Part shown: in pieces, positions 55,763-64,000 of the stretch
How positions within the stretch are numbered: the first letter of the stretch is position 1
How the letters are laid out: every line of letters starts with the position of its first letter
Source: Metabacillus lacus
GTDB lineage: Bacteria > Bacillota > Bacilli > Bacillales > Bacillaceae
Direction of reading: 5' to 3'
NCBI RefSeq assembly: GCF_009674805.1
Contig: NZ_WKKI01000004.1
Location: 62,001-126,000 of the forward strand
DNA: 64,000 nt
Made by a program: the position numbers and the translations under genes
Notes under the pieces: generated by a model
What the model was told of the DNA's origin: nothing
Database searches by the model: none
Seen by the model: the letters and a program-made list of their open reading frames with translations, nothing else

Positions 55763-58015
55763 CTATACTAGCGGATTCTCATTTGTTTCAGGCTGTTTTT
55801 TCGCTTTAGGCCTGCTGATCTGCTTGTACTTCCAAATCAGCCACAATTGGGAAGCGATAAACAAGGAAGAATACGTTCCTGCAATCAGGCCGACAATCAA
55901 TGCAATCGAAAAGTTTGTAATGGAAGATGCCCCGAACACAGCCAGGGATACCACCGCAATAAACACTGTGAGTACTGTATTGATAGATCGGGTGAAGGTT
56001 TGCTGAAGACTTTTGTTGACAATCTCAGCAAGATCTTCAAAAGTTTTCATCCGTTTTTTCTTCATATTTTCCCGTATTCGATCAAATGTCACGATGGTGT
56101 CATTGATGGAATAACCTACAATCGTTAAAACAGCAGCAATGAATGTAATATCAACTTCCAGCCTTGTTAAGCTGAAAAAGGCTAGGATAAAGAATGAATC
56201 ATGCAGCAGGGCAGCAATTGCGGCCAGTGCCATAAAGAATTCAAAGCGGATAGACACATAAATGATGATGCCTATTGCTGCAATACCCAGAGCCATGAGA
56301 GCATTGCGGGCAAGCTCTTCTCCTACTGTAGGTGATACGGTGCTGATAGTTGGATCTGCGCCATACTGGCCTTCAAAATAATCCCGGACTTCTGCGATTT
56401 TATTTTGATCCAGCACGCCAACCAGCCTTGCTACTGCAATTTCCTGCTGATTGCCCGCCACCACAATGTCCTTTACTTCAATATCGAGCGCAGCCAGTTC
56501 CTCCCGAACAGTTTCAACAGAAATTCTTTCCTCTGAAAGAATATCAATCCGGGTGCCGCTTGCAAAATCGATTCCCAGATTCAGCTGAAACAGAAACAGT
56601 GAGAGTAAGCCTGCCAGTATCATTCCGGCAGATAGGGTAAAGAATATTTTCCTTTTGCCGACAAAGTCGACATTGTCGTACCTGGTTGGTACTTCAGTGT
56701 TTTCATCAGTTGTAGCAATATCGAGAATATCTTTTTTGTTTACTCCAAACCAAGTTGCTCTTTTATCTAGCAGGCGGCTTTCAACAAGCATGCCAAGAAG
56801 GAGTCTGGTCAGGAATACAGCTGTTAAAAAGCTGACAAGAATACTGACCATCAGCATTGTGGCAAACCCTTTTATCGAGCTTGTTCCAAAGAAGAACAAT
56901 ACCGCTCCTGCCAGCAACGTTGTAATATTCGCATCAAGAATGGTCGAGAACGAACGGCGGTTACCTGCTCTGAACGCAGATCTGACCGTTCTCCCCAGCT
57001 TGATTTCCTCTTTGATTCTTTCATATGTGATGATGTTTGCATCCACTGCCATACCGACCCCGAGGATCAAGGCAGCAATGCCGGGCAGCGTTAACACTCC
57101 ATTCATCCAGTCAAATATCTGAAGAATAATAAAAATATAGGCACTGAGCGTTACAAAAGCAACAATTCCAGGCAGCCTGTAGAAAAGGAGCATAAACAAA
57201 AATATGATGGCTATGCCGATCATTCCTGCAGTAACAGTCTGATCCATCGCCTGTTCACCAAATTTGGCTCCCACCGATTGAGAATAAATTTCCTTCAGAC
57301 TGACAGGAAGTGCACCTGCATTGAGAAGGTTTGCCAGGTCCTGTGCTTCCTGAACGGTAAAATTACCGCTGATCATTACATCTGTCGTGTTCAAAACCTG
57401 CTGTACAGCAGGTGCAGATATAAATTTAGGGTTTTCTTTTCCGGCTTCCTCGGCATATGTATCGCCTTCTTCAAAATCAAGCCAGATTACCAGACTGTTT
57501 TCCAAAGGGCCCCTTTGAGAAATCTCTTCTGTTATGCTTCTGAACTTCTCAGCATCTCTCAGTTTTACCGTAACAATCGGACTGTTGTCTTGAGAATCAA
57601 ACGATTGCTGAGCTCCTCCCTCGACAAGGTCGGAACCGTTCATCATTTCTTTATTTTCCACATCCCTGAAGGTTAATTCTGCTTGCGTTGACAGAATTTC
57701 ACGGGCCTGGTTCTGGTCTTGGACACCTGCCAGCTGAACCCTTATTCGATTTTCACCTTCTATTTGGATATTGGGTTCATTCACTCCAAGTACATCTGCA
57801 CGCTTTGTCAGTGCTCTTACTGTACTGATCATTGCCTGCTGATCAATCACATCCCCATCATTTGCCGGCTGAACCTCATAGAGTATCTCAAAGCCGCCCT
57901 GCAAATCCAGGCCTAGAACGATGTTGTCCGTCACTTGCTTTGTATTGATGCCAATGACACTGCCAATCAGCACCACAATTAGAAAAAATGCAACAATTCG
58001 CCAACGTCTTACCAT
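55763..58015 (-). CDS. secDF: SecDF, fused protein-export membrane protein
   Basis: The 750-aa protein fuses SecD (residues 1 to about 400: GLDLQGGFEILYE, then LPVSLKEIYSQSVGAKFG) and SecF (about 440-740: GIDFASGTRIDI, DINDTIVTFDRIRENM-type SINDTIVTFDRIREN). It has 12 predicted helices and two periplasmic-type domains facing outside. It uses the proton motive force to pull Sec substrates across. The single-gene fusion is the usual Bacillus form. yajC, another Sec accessory gene, is at 61554. Confidence 0.96.
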   Translation of the reverse strand: MVRRWRIVAFFLIVVLIGSVIGINTKQVTDNIVLGLDLQGGFEILYEVQPANDGDVIDQQAMISTVRALTKRADVLGVNEPNIQIEGENRIRVQLAGVQDQNQAREILSTQAELTFRDVENKEMMNGSDLVEGGAQQSFDSQDNSPIVTVKLRDAEKFRSITEEISQRGPLENSLVIWLDFEEGDTYAEEAGKENPKFISAPAVQQVLNTTDVMISGNFTVQEAQDLANLLNAGALPVSLKEIYSQSVGAKFGEQAMDQTVTAGMIGIAIIFLFMLLFYRLPGIVAFVTLSAYIFIILQIFDWMNGVLTLPGIAALILGVGMAVDANIITYERIKEEIKLGRTVRSAFRAGNRRSFSTILDANITTLLAGAVLFFFGTSSIKGFATMLMVSILVSFLTAVFLTRLLLGMLVESRLLDKRATWFGVNKKDILDIATTDENTEVPTRYDNVDFVGKRKIFFTLSAGMILAGLLSLFLFQLNLGIDFASGTRIDILSEERISVETVREELAALDIEVKDIVVAGNQQEIAVARLVGVLDQNKIAEVRDYFEGQYGADPTISTVSPTVGEELARNALMALGIAAIGIIIYVSIRFEFFMALAAIAALLHDSFFILAFFSLTRLEVDITFIAAVLTIVGYSINDTIVTFDRIRENMKKKRMKTFEDLAEIVNKSLQQTFTRSINTVLTVFIAVVSLAVFGASSITNFSIALIVGLIAGTYSSLFIASQLWLIWKYKQISRPKAKKQPETNENPLV

Positions 58016-58030
58016 GATGAATCCTCCTAG

Positions 58031-58324
58031 TTACAATAAATCCTCTATTAGTTTTTTTCCTTCTTCGCTCTCAAGCCATCCAGTATTTTGATAGGCCTGT
58101 ATTCTTGAATAGTTTAATACGTCGCTGACTTTTGTTCCCGCAATATCGGCAACAAGCTCGTACAGCATTAGTTCCTGAACTTTTTTCCACTTCTTATTTA
58201 TCAGAAAGGCCCATAGCTCTTCCTCTGATATGTCATCATACCCAAGGAGCTTAAACTCTTCCAATTTACTGGTTATATAAGGTTTTACATGCTGGCGGTA
58301 AACCTCCACCGGCTGTTTATCCAT
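58031..58324 (-). CDS. comN: ComN, post-transcriptional regulator of comE
   Basis: The 97-aa protein begins MDKQPVEVYRQHVKPYITSK and contains DISEEELWAFLINKKWKKVQ, matching YrzD/ComN of B. subtilis, which promotes comE operon mRNA accumulation at the cell poles through the mRNA 5' region. ATG 58324 follows GAGGAG by 9 nt; the longer frame lacks a site. comEA, a target gene product, begins this same window. Confidence 0.88.
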   Translation of the reverse strand: MDKQPVEVYRQHVKPYITSKLEEFKLLGYDDISEEELWAFLINKKWKKVQELMLYELVADIAGTKVSDVLNYSRIQAYQNTGWLESEEGKKLIEDLL

Positions 58325-58478
58325 CTTTACACGCTCCTCGAATAATATCCCTCTTTTCCAGTTGCTTCTCAAGATGTCTGCTGCTGCCATTTTACAACAA
58401 ACTTGTCATGCTTGGCCATTCTTTGTGCATATAGTAATTGTATATGATAACAGGCACTTTGAGAAGGCAGGGAAGGCA

Positions 58479-60059
58479 ATGTCAAAGCAAACTTTTTTAC
58501 AAGGCACACTGATTCTGATTATAGCAGGGCTTATCACAAGAGTTCTTGGTTTCATCAACCGCATTGTAATTGCTAGATTAATAGGTGAGGAAGGCGTCGG
58601 GCTGTATATGATGGCAGTACCTACGCTCGTACTCGTTATCAATATTACACAGCTGGGGCTGCCTGTTGCAATATCCAAGCTTGTGGCAGAAGCCGATGCC
58701 AGGGGAGACAGCAGAAAAGTGAAAAAAATCCTGGTTGTTTCCCTGTCTGTAACAGGGTTTCTCAGCCTGATTTTCACCCCCGCCATTGCGCTGATGTCAC
58801 CCTTGCTTTCCAACACGCTGTTTACTGATCCGCGCACAATCTATCCGCTGCTGGCCATCACACCTGTCATTCCGATTATCGCTATATCATCCGTTCTCAG
58901 AGGCTACTTTCAGGGAAAACAGAACATGCGGCCGGCAGCAGTATCCCAGGTACTTGAACAGCTTGTCCGCATTTCGCTGATCGCCTTTTTCACAAACTGG
59001 TTTCTACCCTACGGCATTGAATATGCTGCTGCGGGAGCAATGGCATCAGCTGTTGTGGGAGAGCTGATTTCACTCCTGTATTTGTTCACCATGTTCAAAT
59101 TAAGAAAAACAGTAAAAATCAGAAAGCAGTTTTTTCAGTCTATTAAAAACGGTAAAAACACCTTTCATGATTTAATGAAAATTGCCCTGCCTACCACCGG
59201 AAGCAGAATGATCGGCTCTATCTCTTGGTTTTTTGAACCTATCGTTGTTGCCCAAAGCCTTGCCGTTGCAGGCGTAGCGGCTGTTGCAGCTACAAAGCAG
59301 TACGGAGAGCTGGTTGGCTATGCCCTTCCGCTTCTCATGCTGCCTTCGTTTATTACTTATTCTTTATCAACCTCTCTTGTTCCTGCAATCAGCGAGGCAA
59401 TCGCCAATAAACAGACGAAGCTTGCTGATCACCGAATTCAGCAGGCGCTCAGGCTGTCGCTTGTGTCAGGAGGGCTTGCAGTAGTGGTACTGTATATTTT
59501 TGCAGACCCGATTATGGCTGCCATGTATGGTACAAATCATGCCGCTGTTTATGTTAAAGCAATGGCTCCGTTTTTTCTATTCTATTACTTTCAGGGTCCC
59601 CTGCAAGCTGCTTTACAGGCCATGAACCTTGCCAATGCCGCAATGATAAACAGCTTTATCGGGGCAGCTGTGAAAACAGCTCTCATATTTGTTTTGTGCA
59701 CAAGGCCCTCGCTCGGCATTATGGGAGCTGCACTGGCAATCGTCATCGGCATGATGCTTGTCACCCTTTTGCACCTTGCAACCGTTATGAAAGCCGTGTC
59801 TGTCAGCATTAAATTAATGGATTATATAAAAAGCCTGTTGACAATGATCATTTCCGGAACTGCAGGGAGCTATCTGTATACTCTTTACTTTGGGAAACTG
59901 GGGCAGGCTTCCGGCCTGCTTGCAGCAGTCGCTTTCACGTCGGCACTTTATCTTCTTCTTTTGCTTCTGTTTCAGCTGATTGACAGGAAGGAAGCGCAAA
60001 GAATCCCATTTATTGGTGAAGTACTTTCAAAAATGATTCCGGCAGGAAAAATAAAATAA
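58479..60059 (+). CDS. spoVB: SpoVB, stage V sporulation protein B (MOP-family flippase)
   Basis: The 526-aa polytopic protein has about 14 helices of the MOP/MATE-like exporter fold. It shows RLIGEEGVGLYMMAVPT, LRGYFQGKQNM and PTTGSRMIGSISWFFEPIVV. SpoVB is needed for spore cortex peptidoglycan and is thought to flip lipid II during sporulation. ATG 58479 follows GGGAAGG; the frame is open further upstream to 58362 but without a site. It shares a terminator with the convergent yrbG. Confidence 0.93.
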   Translation: MSKQTFLQGTLILIIAGLITRVLGFINRIVIARLIGEEGVGLYMMAVPTLVLVINITQLGLPVAISKLVAEADARGDSRKVKKILVVSLSVTGFLSLIFTPAIALMSPLLSNTLFTDPRTIYPLLAITPVIPIIAISSVLRGYFQGKQNMRPAAVSQVLEQLVRISLIAFFTNWFLPYGIEYAAAGAMASAVVGELISLLYLFTMFKLRKTVKIRKQFFQSIKNGKNTFHDLMKIALPTTGSRMIGSISWFFEPIVVAQSLAVAGVAAVAATKQYGELVGYALPLLMLPSFITYSLSTSLVPAISEAIANKQTKLADHRIQQALRLSLVSGGLAVVVLYIFADPIMAAMYGTNHAAVYVKAMAPFFLFYYFQGPLQAALQAMNLANAAMINSFIGAAVKTALIFVLCTRPSLGIMGAALAIVIGMMLVTLLHLATVMKAVSVSIKLMDYIKSLLTMIISGTAGSYLYTLYFGKLGQASGLLAAVAFTSALYLLLLLLFQLIDRKEAQRIPFIGEVLSKMIPAGKIK

Positions 60060-60084
60060 GCCTGCAAAAGCTGGCAGGCTTATT
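60055..60084. terminator. Shared bidirectional terminator of spoVB and yrbG
   Basis: AATAAGCCTGC (60055-60065) and GCAGGCTTATT (60074-60084) pair perfectly. Each arm contains one gene's TAA stop: spoVB at 60057-60059 and the minus-strand gene at 60080-60082. Confidence 0.9.
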
Positions 60085-60733
60085 TTTCATCTTTGATGTC
60101 GATATAAAACTCCCCGCTGCTGAAACTGACAAATGACAGCCTTTCTAAGCTGTGATGGCCAAGCGAAGCCAGCTTGTCCAAAAGCCACCTTTCAGATTTA
60201 CCGAGTGTCCGGAGATTATCTTTATGAACTCTCCCGTCAATAATCAGCGGAAGGTCCAGATCATCTTGGACTTTTTTTGCGCTGTCTTTTTTTATAATAG
60301 ACATTTTCCCTGAAGGCTCGAGAATAGCAAATTCCACTTCTGATATTTTATTGATATCCTTGTCTCGCAGCTGAACCAGTAAGTCATCAAAATTATAGCG
60401 CTGTTTTCTCATTTCATGCTCATCTATTTTTCCATGATTAATGATGATAGCTGCTTTTCCGCCAATCATCCTCCTGATTTTTTCACTTCTGAGTGACAGC
60501 AGGGCCAGGCCAATCTGGATACCCATTAAGACTACCATCGGCACAATACTGTGCAAAACAGGGTCTTTAGGATTTTCAATCGCCACGACTGCAAGCTCTG
60601 CAATCATCATGAAGACTACCAGATCAAGAATGCTGAGCTCTCCAATTTCCCGCTTACCCATCAGCCTGAAAATGAAAATAATCAATATGTAAAACATAAC
60701 AGTTCTGATGATAACAGATAGATAAAATTCCAT
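60080..60733 (-). CDS. yrbG: DUF421/YetF-family membrane protein, YrbG-like
   Basis: The 217-aa protein has three N-terminal helices and a cytoplasmic YetF-type domain with the pattern LRDKDINKISEVEFAILEPSG and IIDGRVHKDNLRTLG. Members occur in several copies in Bacillus and their role is unclear. The position convergent to spoVB matches yrbG. Confidence 0.88.
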   Translation of the reverse strand: MEFYLSVIIRTVMFYILIIFIFRLMGKREIGELSILDLVVFMMIAELAVVAIENPKDPVLHSIVPMVVLMGIQIGLALLSLRSEKIRRMIGGKAAIIINHGKIDEHEMRKQRYNFDDLLVQLRDKDINKISEVEFAILEPSGKMSIIKKDSAKKVQDDLDLPLIIDGRVHKDNLRTLGKSERWLLDKLASLGHHSLERLSFVSFSSGEFYIDIKDEK

Positions 60734-60956
60734 TGCCCGACTCCCTTCTGAAGACGCTATCTATTATTGTTAGCAAAATGAGGAACTTCATACGAAAACA
60801 GAAAGATGTTCATTGAGGCTGATTCTAAACGGCTCTATTTCCGAATACAATGAATGGAAGACAGAGACGCAGCTGAACTTGTTGCTGGCGTCTATTCATC
60901 TTCCCGTATTTTTTATGTACAAGCAAAAACAAGCTGCATGACGCTGAAAGGAGAGA

Positions 60957-61343
60957 TTGACCATCGAAACTCAAAGAATTGGAAAAGGAATACTATACGG
61001 CCTCGTCACTATTTTTCTGATCGCAGTGCTAACAAGCCTGATTTTTTCATTATTGCTGAGGTTTACAGGCCTGTCAGAAGAATCCGTTTCCTGGATGATC
61101 CTTGCCATATCATTTTTAGCAGTTTTTGCAGGAGGGTTTGTTTCAGGAGGGAAAGGAAAACAAAAAGGCTGGCTGGCAGGTGCTGCTACAGCACTCATTT
61201 ATACCGGTATTGTGCTGCTTTTTCAATTTCTCGGCTACGGAAAGCTGTTCACTCTGGAACAAACACTGTATCACGGTGCATTTTTGGTCGTTTGTGCACT
61301 GGGCGGCATGTTCGGGGTCAATTTAGCTGGGGATAAAAAATAG
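60957..61343 (+). CDS. yrzE: YrzE, TIGR04086 family membrane protein
   Basis: The 128-aa protein has four helices, including LYGLVTIFLIAVLTSLIFSL and GGFVSGGKGKQKGWLAGAATA, typical of the TIGR04086 group adjacent to yajC. Function is unknown. The assigned TTG start is only 3 nt after GGAG, so initiation may be weak or the start may be wrong. It is divergent from yrbG. Confidence 0.8.
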   Translation: MTIETQRIGKGILYGLVTIFLIAVLTSLIFSLLLRFTGLSEESVSWMILAISFLAVFAGGFVSGGKGKQKGWLAGAATALIYTGIVLLFQFLGYGKLFTLEQTLYHGAFLVVCALGGMFGVNLAGDKK

Positions 61344-61416
61344 AGCGTGGTACAGCAGGTCTTGTAAGAATCAGCTGCAATCCGCTGATAGCACCACTAA
61401 GCAGTTATATAAAAAT

Positions 61417-61496
61417 AAAAAAGAGCCTTGCATGAAACACTTCACAAGTTATCAGCTCTCACTGATAATCAGGATCATTTCATTGGGCTCTTTTTT
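61417..61496. terminator. 80-nt long hairpin downstream of yajC and yrzE
   Basis: AAAAAAGAGCC and GGGCTCTTTTTT form the outer stem, ATGAAA and TTTCAT a middle stem, and TTATCAG/CTGATAA (61449-61468) a central hairpin. U-runs lie on both strands, so it can end yrzE from the left and yajC from the right. It is much larger than a normal terminator. Confidence 0.65.
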
Positions 61497-61553
61497 GTTG
61501 AACACTTTCAAGCGCAGTTTGTTGGGTTGCTTGCTGCACATGAGTTATATGTA

Positions 61554-61814
61554 CTATTCAGATACAACCTCACGAATTGAACGGCGGTCAAAAGTAAGTC
61601 TGGAACCATCTCCTGCTTTTAACACAACACGATCCTCATCAATTGCGTCCACGATTGCATGCAATCCGCCAATCGTAATAATCTTATCGCCTTTTTGCAG
61701 GCTTTCCTGCATACTGCGAACATTTTTTTGCTGCTTCTGCTGAGGACGAATCAGCAAGAAGTAAAAAATAGCAAACATCAGAATTAAAGGTAATAGTGTA
61801 CCAATAAACTCCAT
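61554..61814 (-). CDS. yajC: YajC, preprotein translocase subunit
   Basis: The 86-aa protein has a single N-terminal helix (LLPLILMFAIFYFLLIRPQQKQ) and the conserved KGDKIITIGGLHAIVDAID cytoplasmic part. It associates with SecDF in the Sec system. ATG 61814 lies 8 nt after GGAG. It follows tgt by 27 nt, the usual queA-tgt-yajC order. Confidence 0.94.
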   Translation of the reverse strand: MEFIGTLLPLILMFAIFYFLLIRPQQKQQKNVRSMQESLQKGDKIITIGGLHAIVDAIDEDRVVLKAGDGSRLTFDRRSIREVVSE

Positions 61815-61841
61815 TGAAGTCACTCCTCTTTTTATATTAGG

Positions 61842-63017
<1,176 letters not shown>

Positions 63018-64000
63018 CTAAATAATCAGCATGGCATCTCCAAAGCTGAAAAAGCGGTATTCTTCCTGAACAGCAGCCCCATAAGCTTTTAAAATATTTT
63101 CCCTTCCTGCAAGCGCGCTAATCAGCATAATTAAGGACGACATCGGAAGGTGAAAATTTGTAAGCATTCCATCTATTGCTTTAAATTCGTATCCTGGATA
63201 AATAAAAATATCTGTCCAGCCGCTTTCTTCCTCAAATCTGCCCTGATGATTGCCAGCTATGGTTTCGAGTGTTCTTGTCGATGTAGTCCCCACCGCAATC
63301 AGCCTTCCGCCAGCTTCCTTTACATCATTGAGGAGCCTTGCAGTGCCTTCGGTCATTTGGTAAAACTCTGCATGCATTTCATGCTCTTCAATGTTCTCGG
63401 CACTCACCGGCCTGAAAGTTCCCAAACCTACATGAAGGGTGATAAAAGCAACATGTGCACCTTTATCTCTTATACTCTGCAAAATTTCCTCAGTAAAATG
63501 CAATCCGGCAGTAGGAGCAGCCGCGGAGCCTCTTTCTCTTGAAAAAACTGTTTGATAGCGTTCCTGTTTGTCCAGCTGTTCTTTTATATAGGGAGGCAGC
63601 GGCATTTCACCAAGCTGTTCTAGAATTTCATAAAAAATCCCGTTGTACTGAAATTGAAGGATTCTTCCTCCATGTTCCAATTCCTGAACACATACTGCTT
63701 TTAAAAGTCCGTCGCCGAATTCTATGACAGTACCTTCTTTAATCCTCCTGGCAGGTTTTATGAGCGTTTCCCAATTGTCGCCTTCTACCTGCTTTAACAA
63801 AAGAACTTCAATCTTGGCCCCTGTGCCCGCTTTGGAACCGAACAAACGTGCAGGAAGCACTCTTGTATCATTTAATACAAGGCAGTCTCCCGGTTGAATG
63901 TAGTCCGCAAACGACTTGAAAATATCATGCTGAAAGCTGCCGGTCTTTTTATTCAGCACCATCAGCCGGGATGCATCTCTTTCCTCCAGAGGAGTTTGTG
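63018..64000 (-). CDS. queA: S-adenosylmethionine:tRNA ribosyltransferase-isomerase (5' end outside window)
   Basis: QueA converts preQ1 in tRNA to epoxyqueuosine. The frame stays open to the window edge with [17 protein letters not shown], so about 15 N-terminal residues are missing. Visible motifs include [31 protein letters not shown] and [11 protein letters not shown]. It acts immediately after Tgt, and both genes are adjacent. Confidence 0.96.
   Translation of the reverse strand, partial: QTPLEERDASRLMVLNKKTGSFQHDIFKSFADYIQPGDCLVLNDTRVLPARLFGSKAGTGAKIEVLLLKQVEGDNWETLIKPARRIKEGTVIEFGDGLLKAVCVQELEHGGRILQFQYNGIFYEILEQLGEMPLPPYIKEQLDKQERYQTVFSRERGSAAAPTAGLHFTEEILQSIRDKGAHVAFITLHVGLGTFRPVSAENIEEHEMHAEFYQMTEGTARLLNDVKEAGGRLIAVGTTSTRTLETIAGNHQGRFEEESGWTDIFIYPGYEFKAIDGMLTNFHLPMSSLIMLISALAGRENILKAYGAAVQEEYRFFSFGDAMLII

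Overview
The window is chromosomal DNA from an endospore-forming member of the Bacillaceae. Gene content and order follow the B. subtilis comE/yqeG-yqeM to yrbF-tgt-queA region closely: comEA, comER, yqeM-rsfS-yqeK-nadD-yhbY-aroE-yqeH-yqeG, sda, sigK, yrhC-mccB-mccA-mtnN-yrrT, yrrS-pbpI-greA-udk-trhP2-trhP1-trmR-mltG, alaS, recD2, mnmA-iscS-cymR, rarA, tcdA, 6S-1 RNA, aspS-hisS, yrvJ, dtd-relA-apt-recJ, secDF, comN, spoVB, yajC, tgt and queA. Spore genes (sigK, spoVB, sda, yrzI, a YjcZ-type peptide), two T-boxes and strong AGGAGG ribosome binding sites fit this. The species cannot be named from the sequence. No prophage, insertion sequence, CRISPR array or rRNA/tRNA gene was found; this is core chromosome with a few lineage-specific patches.

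Layout. 1-1270: the 5' part of comEA (minus) and divergent comER. 1277-6318: a tight minus-strand operon for ribosome maturation, NAD synthesis and shikimate metabolism. 6319-6851: a DnaA-box cluster followed by sda, a 45-aa checkpoint gene. 6867-9718: psd and pssA (divergent), a lineage-specific stretch with tiny ORFs and hairpins, and a GDSL lipoprotein. 9895-11732: an intact sigK without a skin insertion, three very small minus-strand ORFs (including yrzI), and yrhC. 11816-15298: the methionine-to-cysteine operon; its likely repressor gene cymR lies at 36065. 15471-24155: yrzA, then yrrS to mltG, including the trmR-trhP1-trhP2 set for wobble uridine modification. 24375-29542: yrzB-ruvX-ireB, then alaS with its T-box and an AI-2E family permease. 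29681-39441: small membrane and zinc-ribbon proteins, recD2, a TPR protein, mnmA-iscS, cymR, a YczE-like membrane protein, rarA and tcdA.

39442-42372 is the most unusual patch. It holds an unassigned multi-hairpin element, four degenerate palindromes, an aldo/keto reductase, an NAD-dependent epimerase and the 6S-1 RNA gene. 42373-45923 is aspS-hisS under a T-box. 46240-48454 is an SH3b amidase followed by three tandem 127/189/127-bp palindromic repeats whose inner stems covary. 48455-64000 runs from dtd and relA through recJ, secDF, comN, spoVB and yajC to tgt and queA, which is cut by the window edge.

How the genes work together. Much of the window concerns tRNA charging and decoding: alaS, hisS, aspS, dtd, mnmA with iscS, trmR/trhP1/trhP2, tcdA, tgt and queA. 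relA responds to uncharged tRNA, and the two T-boxes sense tRNA charging at the transcript level. A second theme is replication and repair (DnaA boxes and sda, ruvX, recD2, rarA, recJ). A third is sulfur flow (cymR, mccAB, mtnN, yrrT, iscS). The best candidates for something undescribed are the structured element at 39539-39737, the covarying tandem repeats at 47929-48371, and the tiny ORFs around 8401 and 10788-11259.
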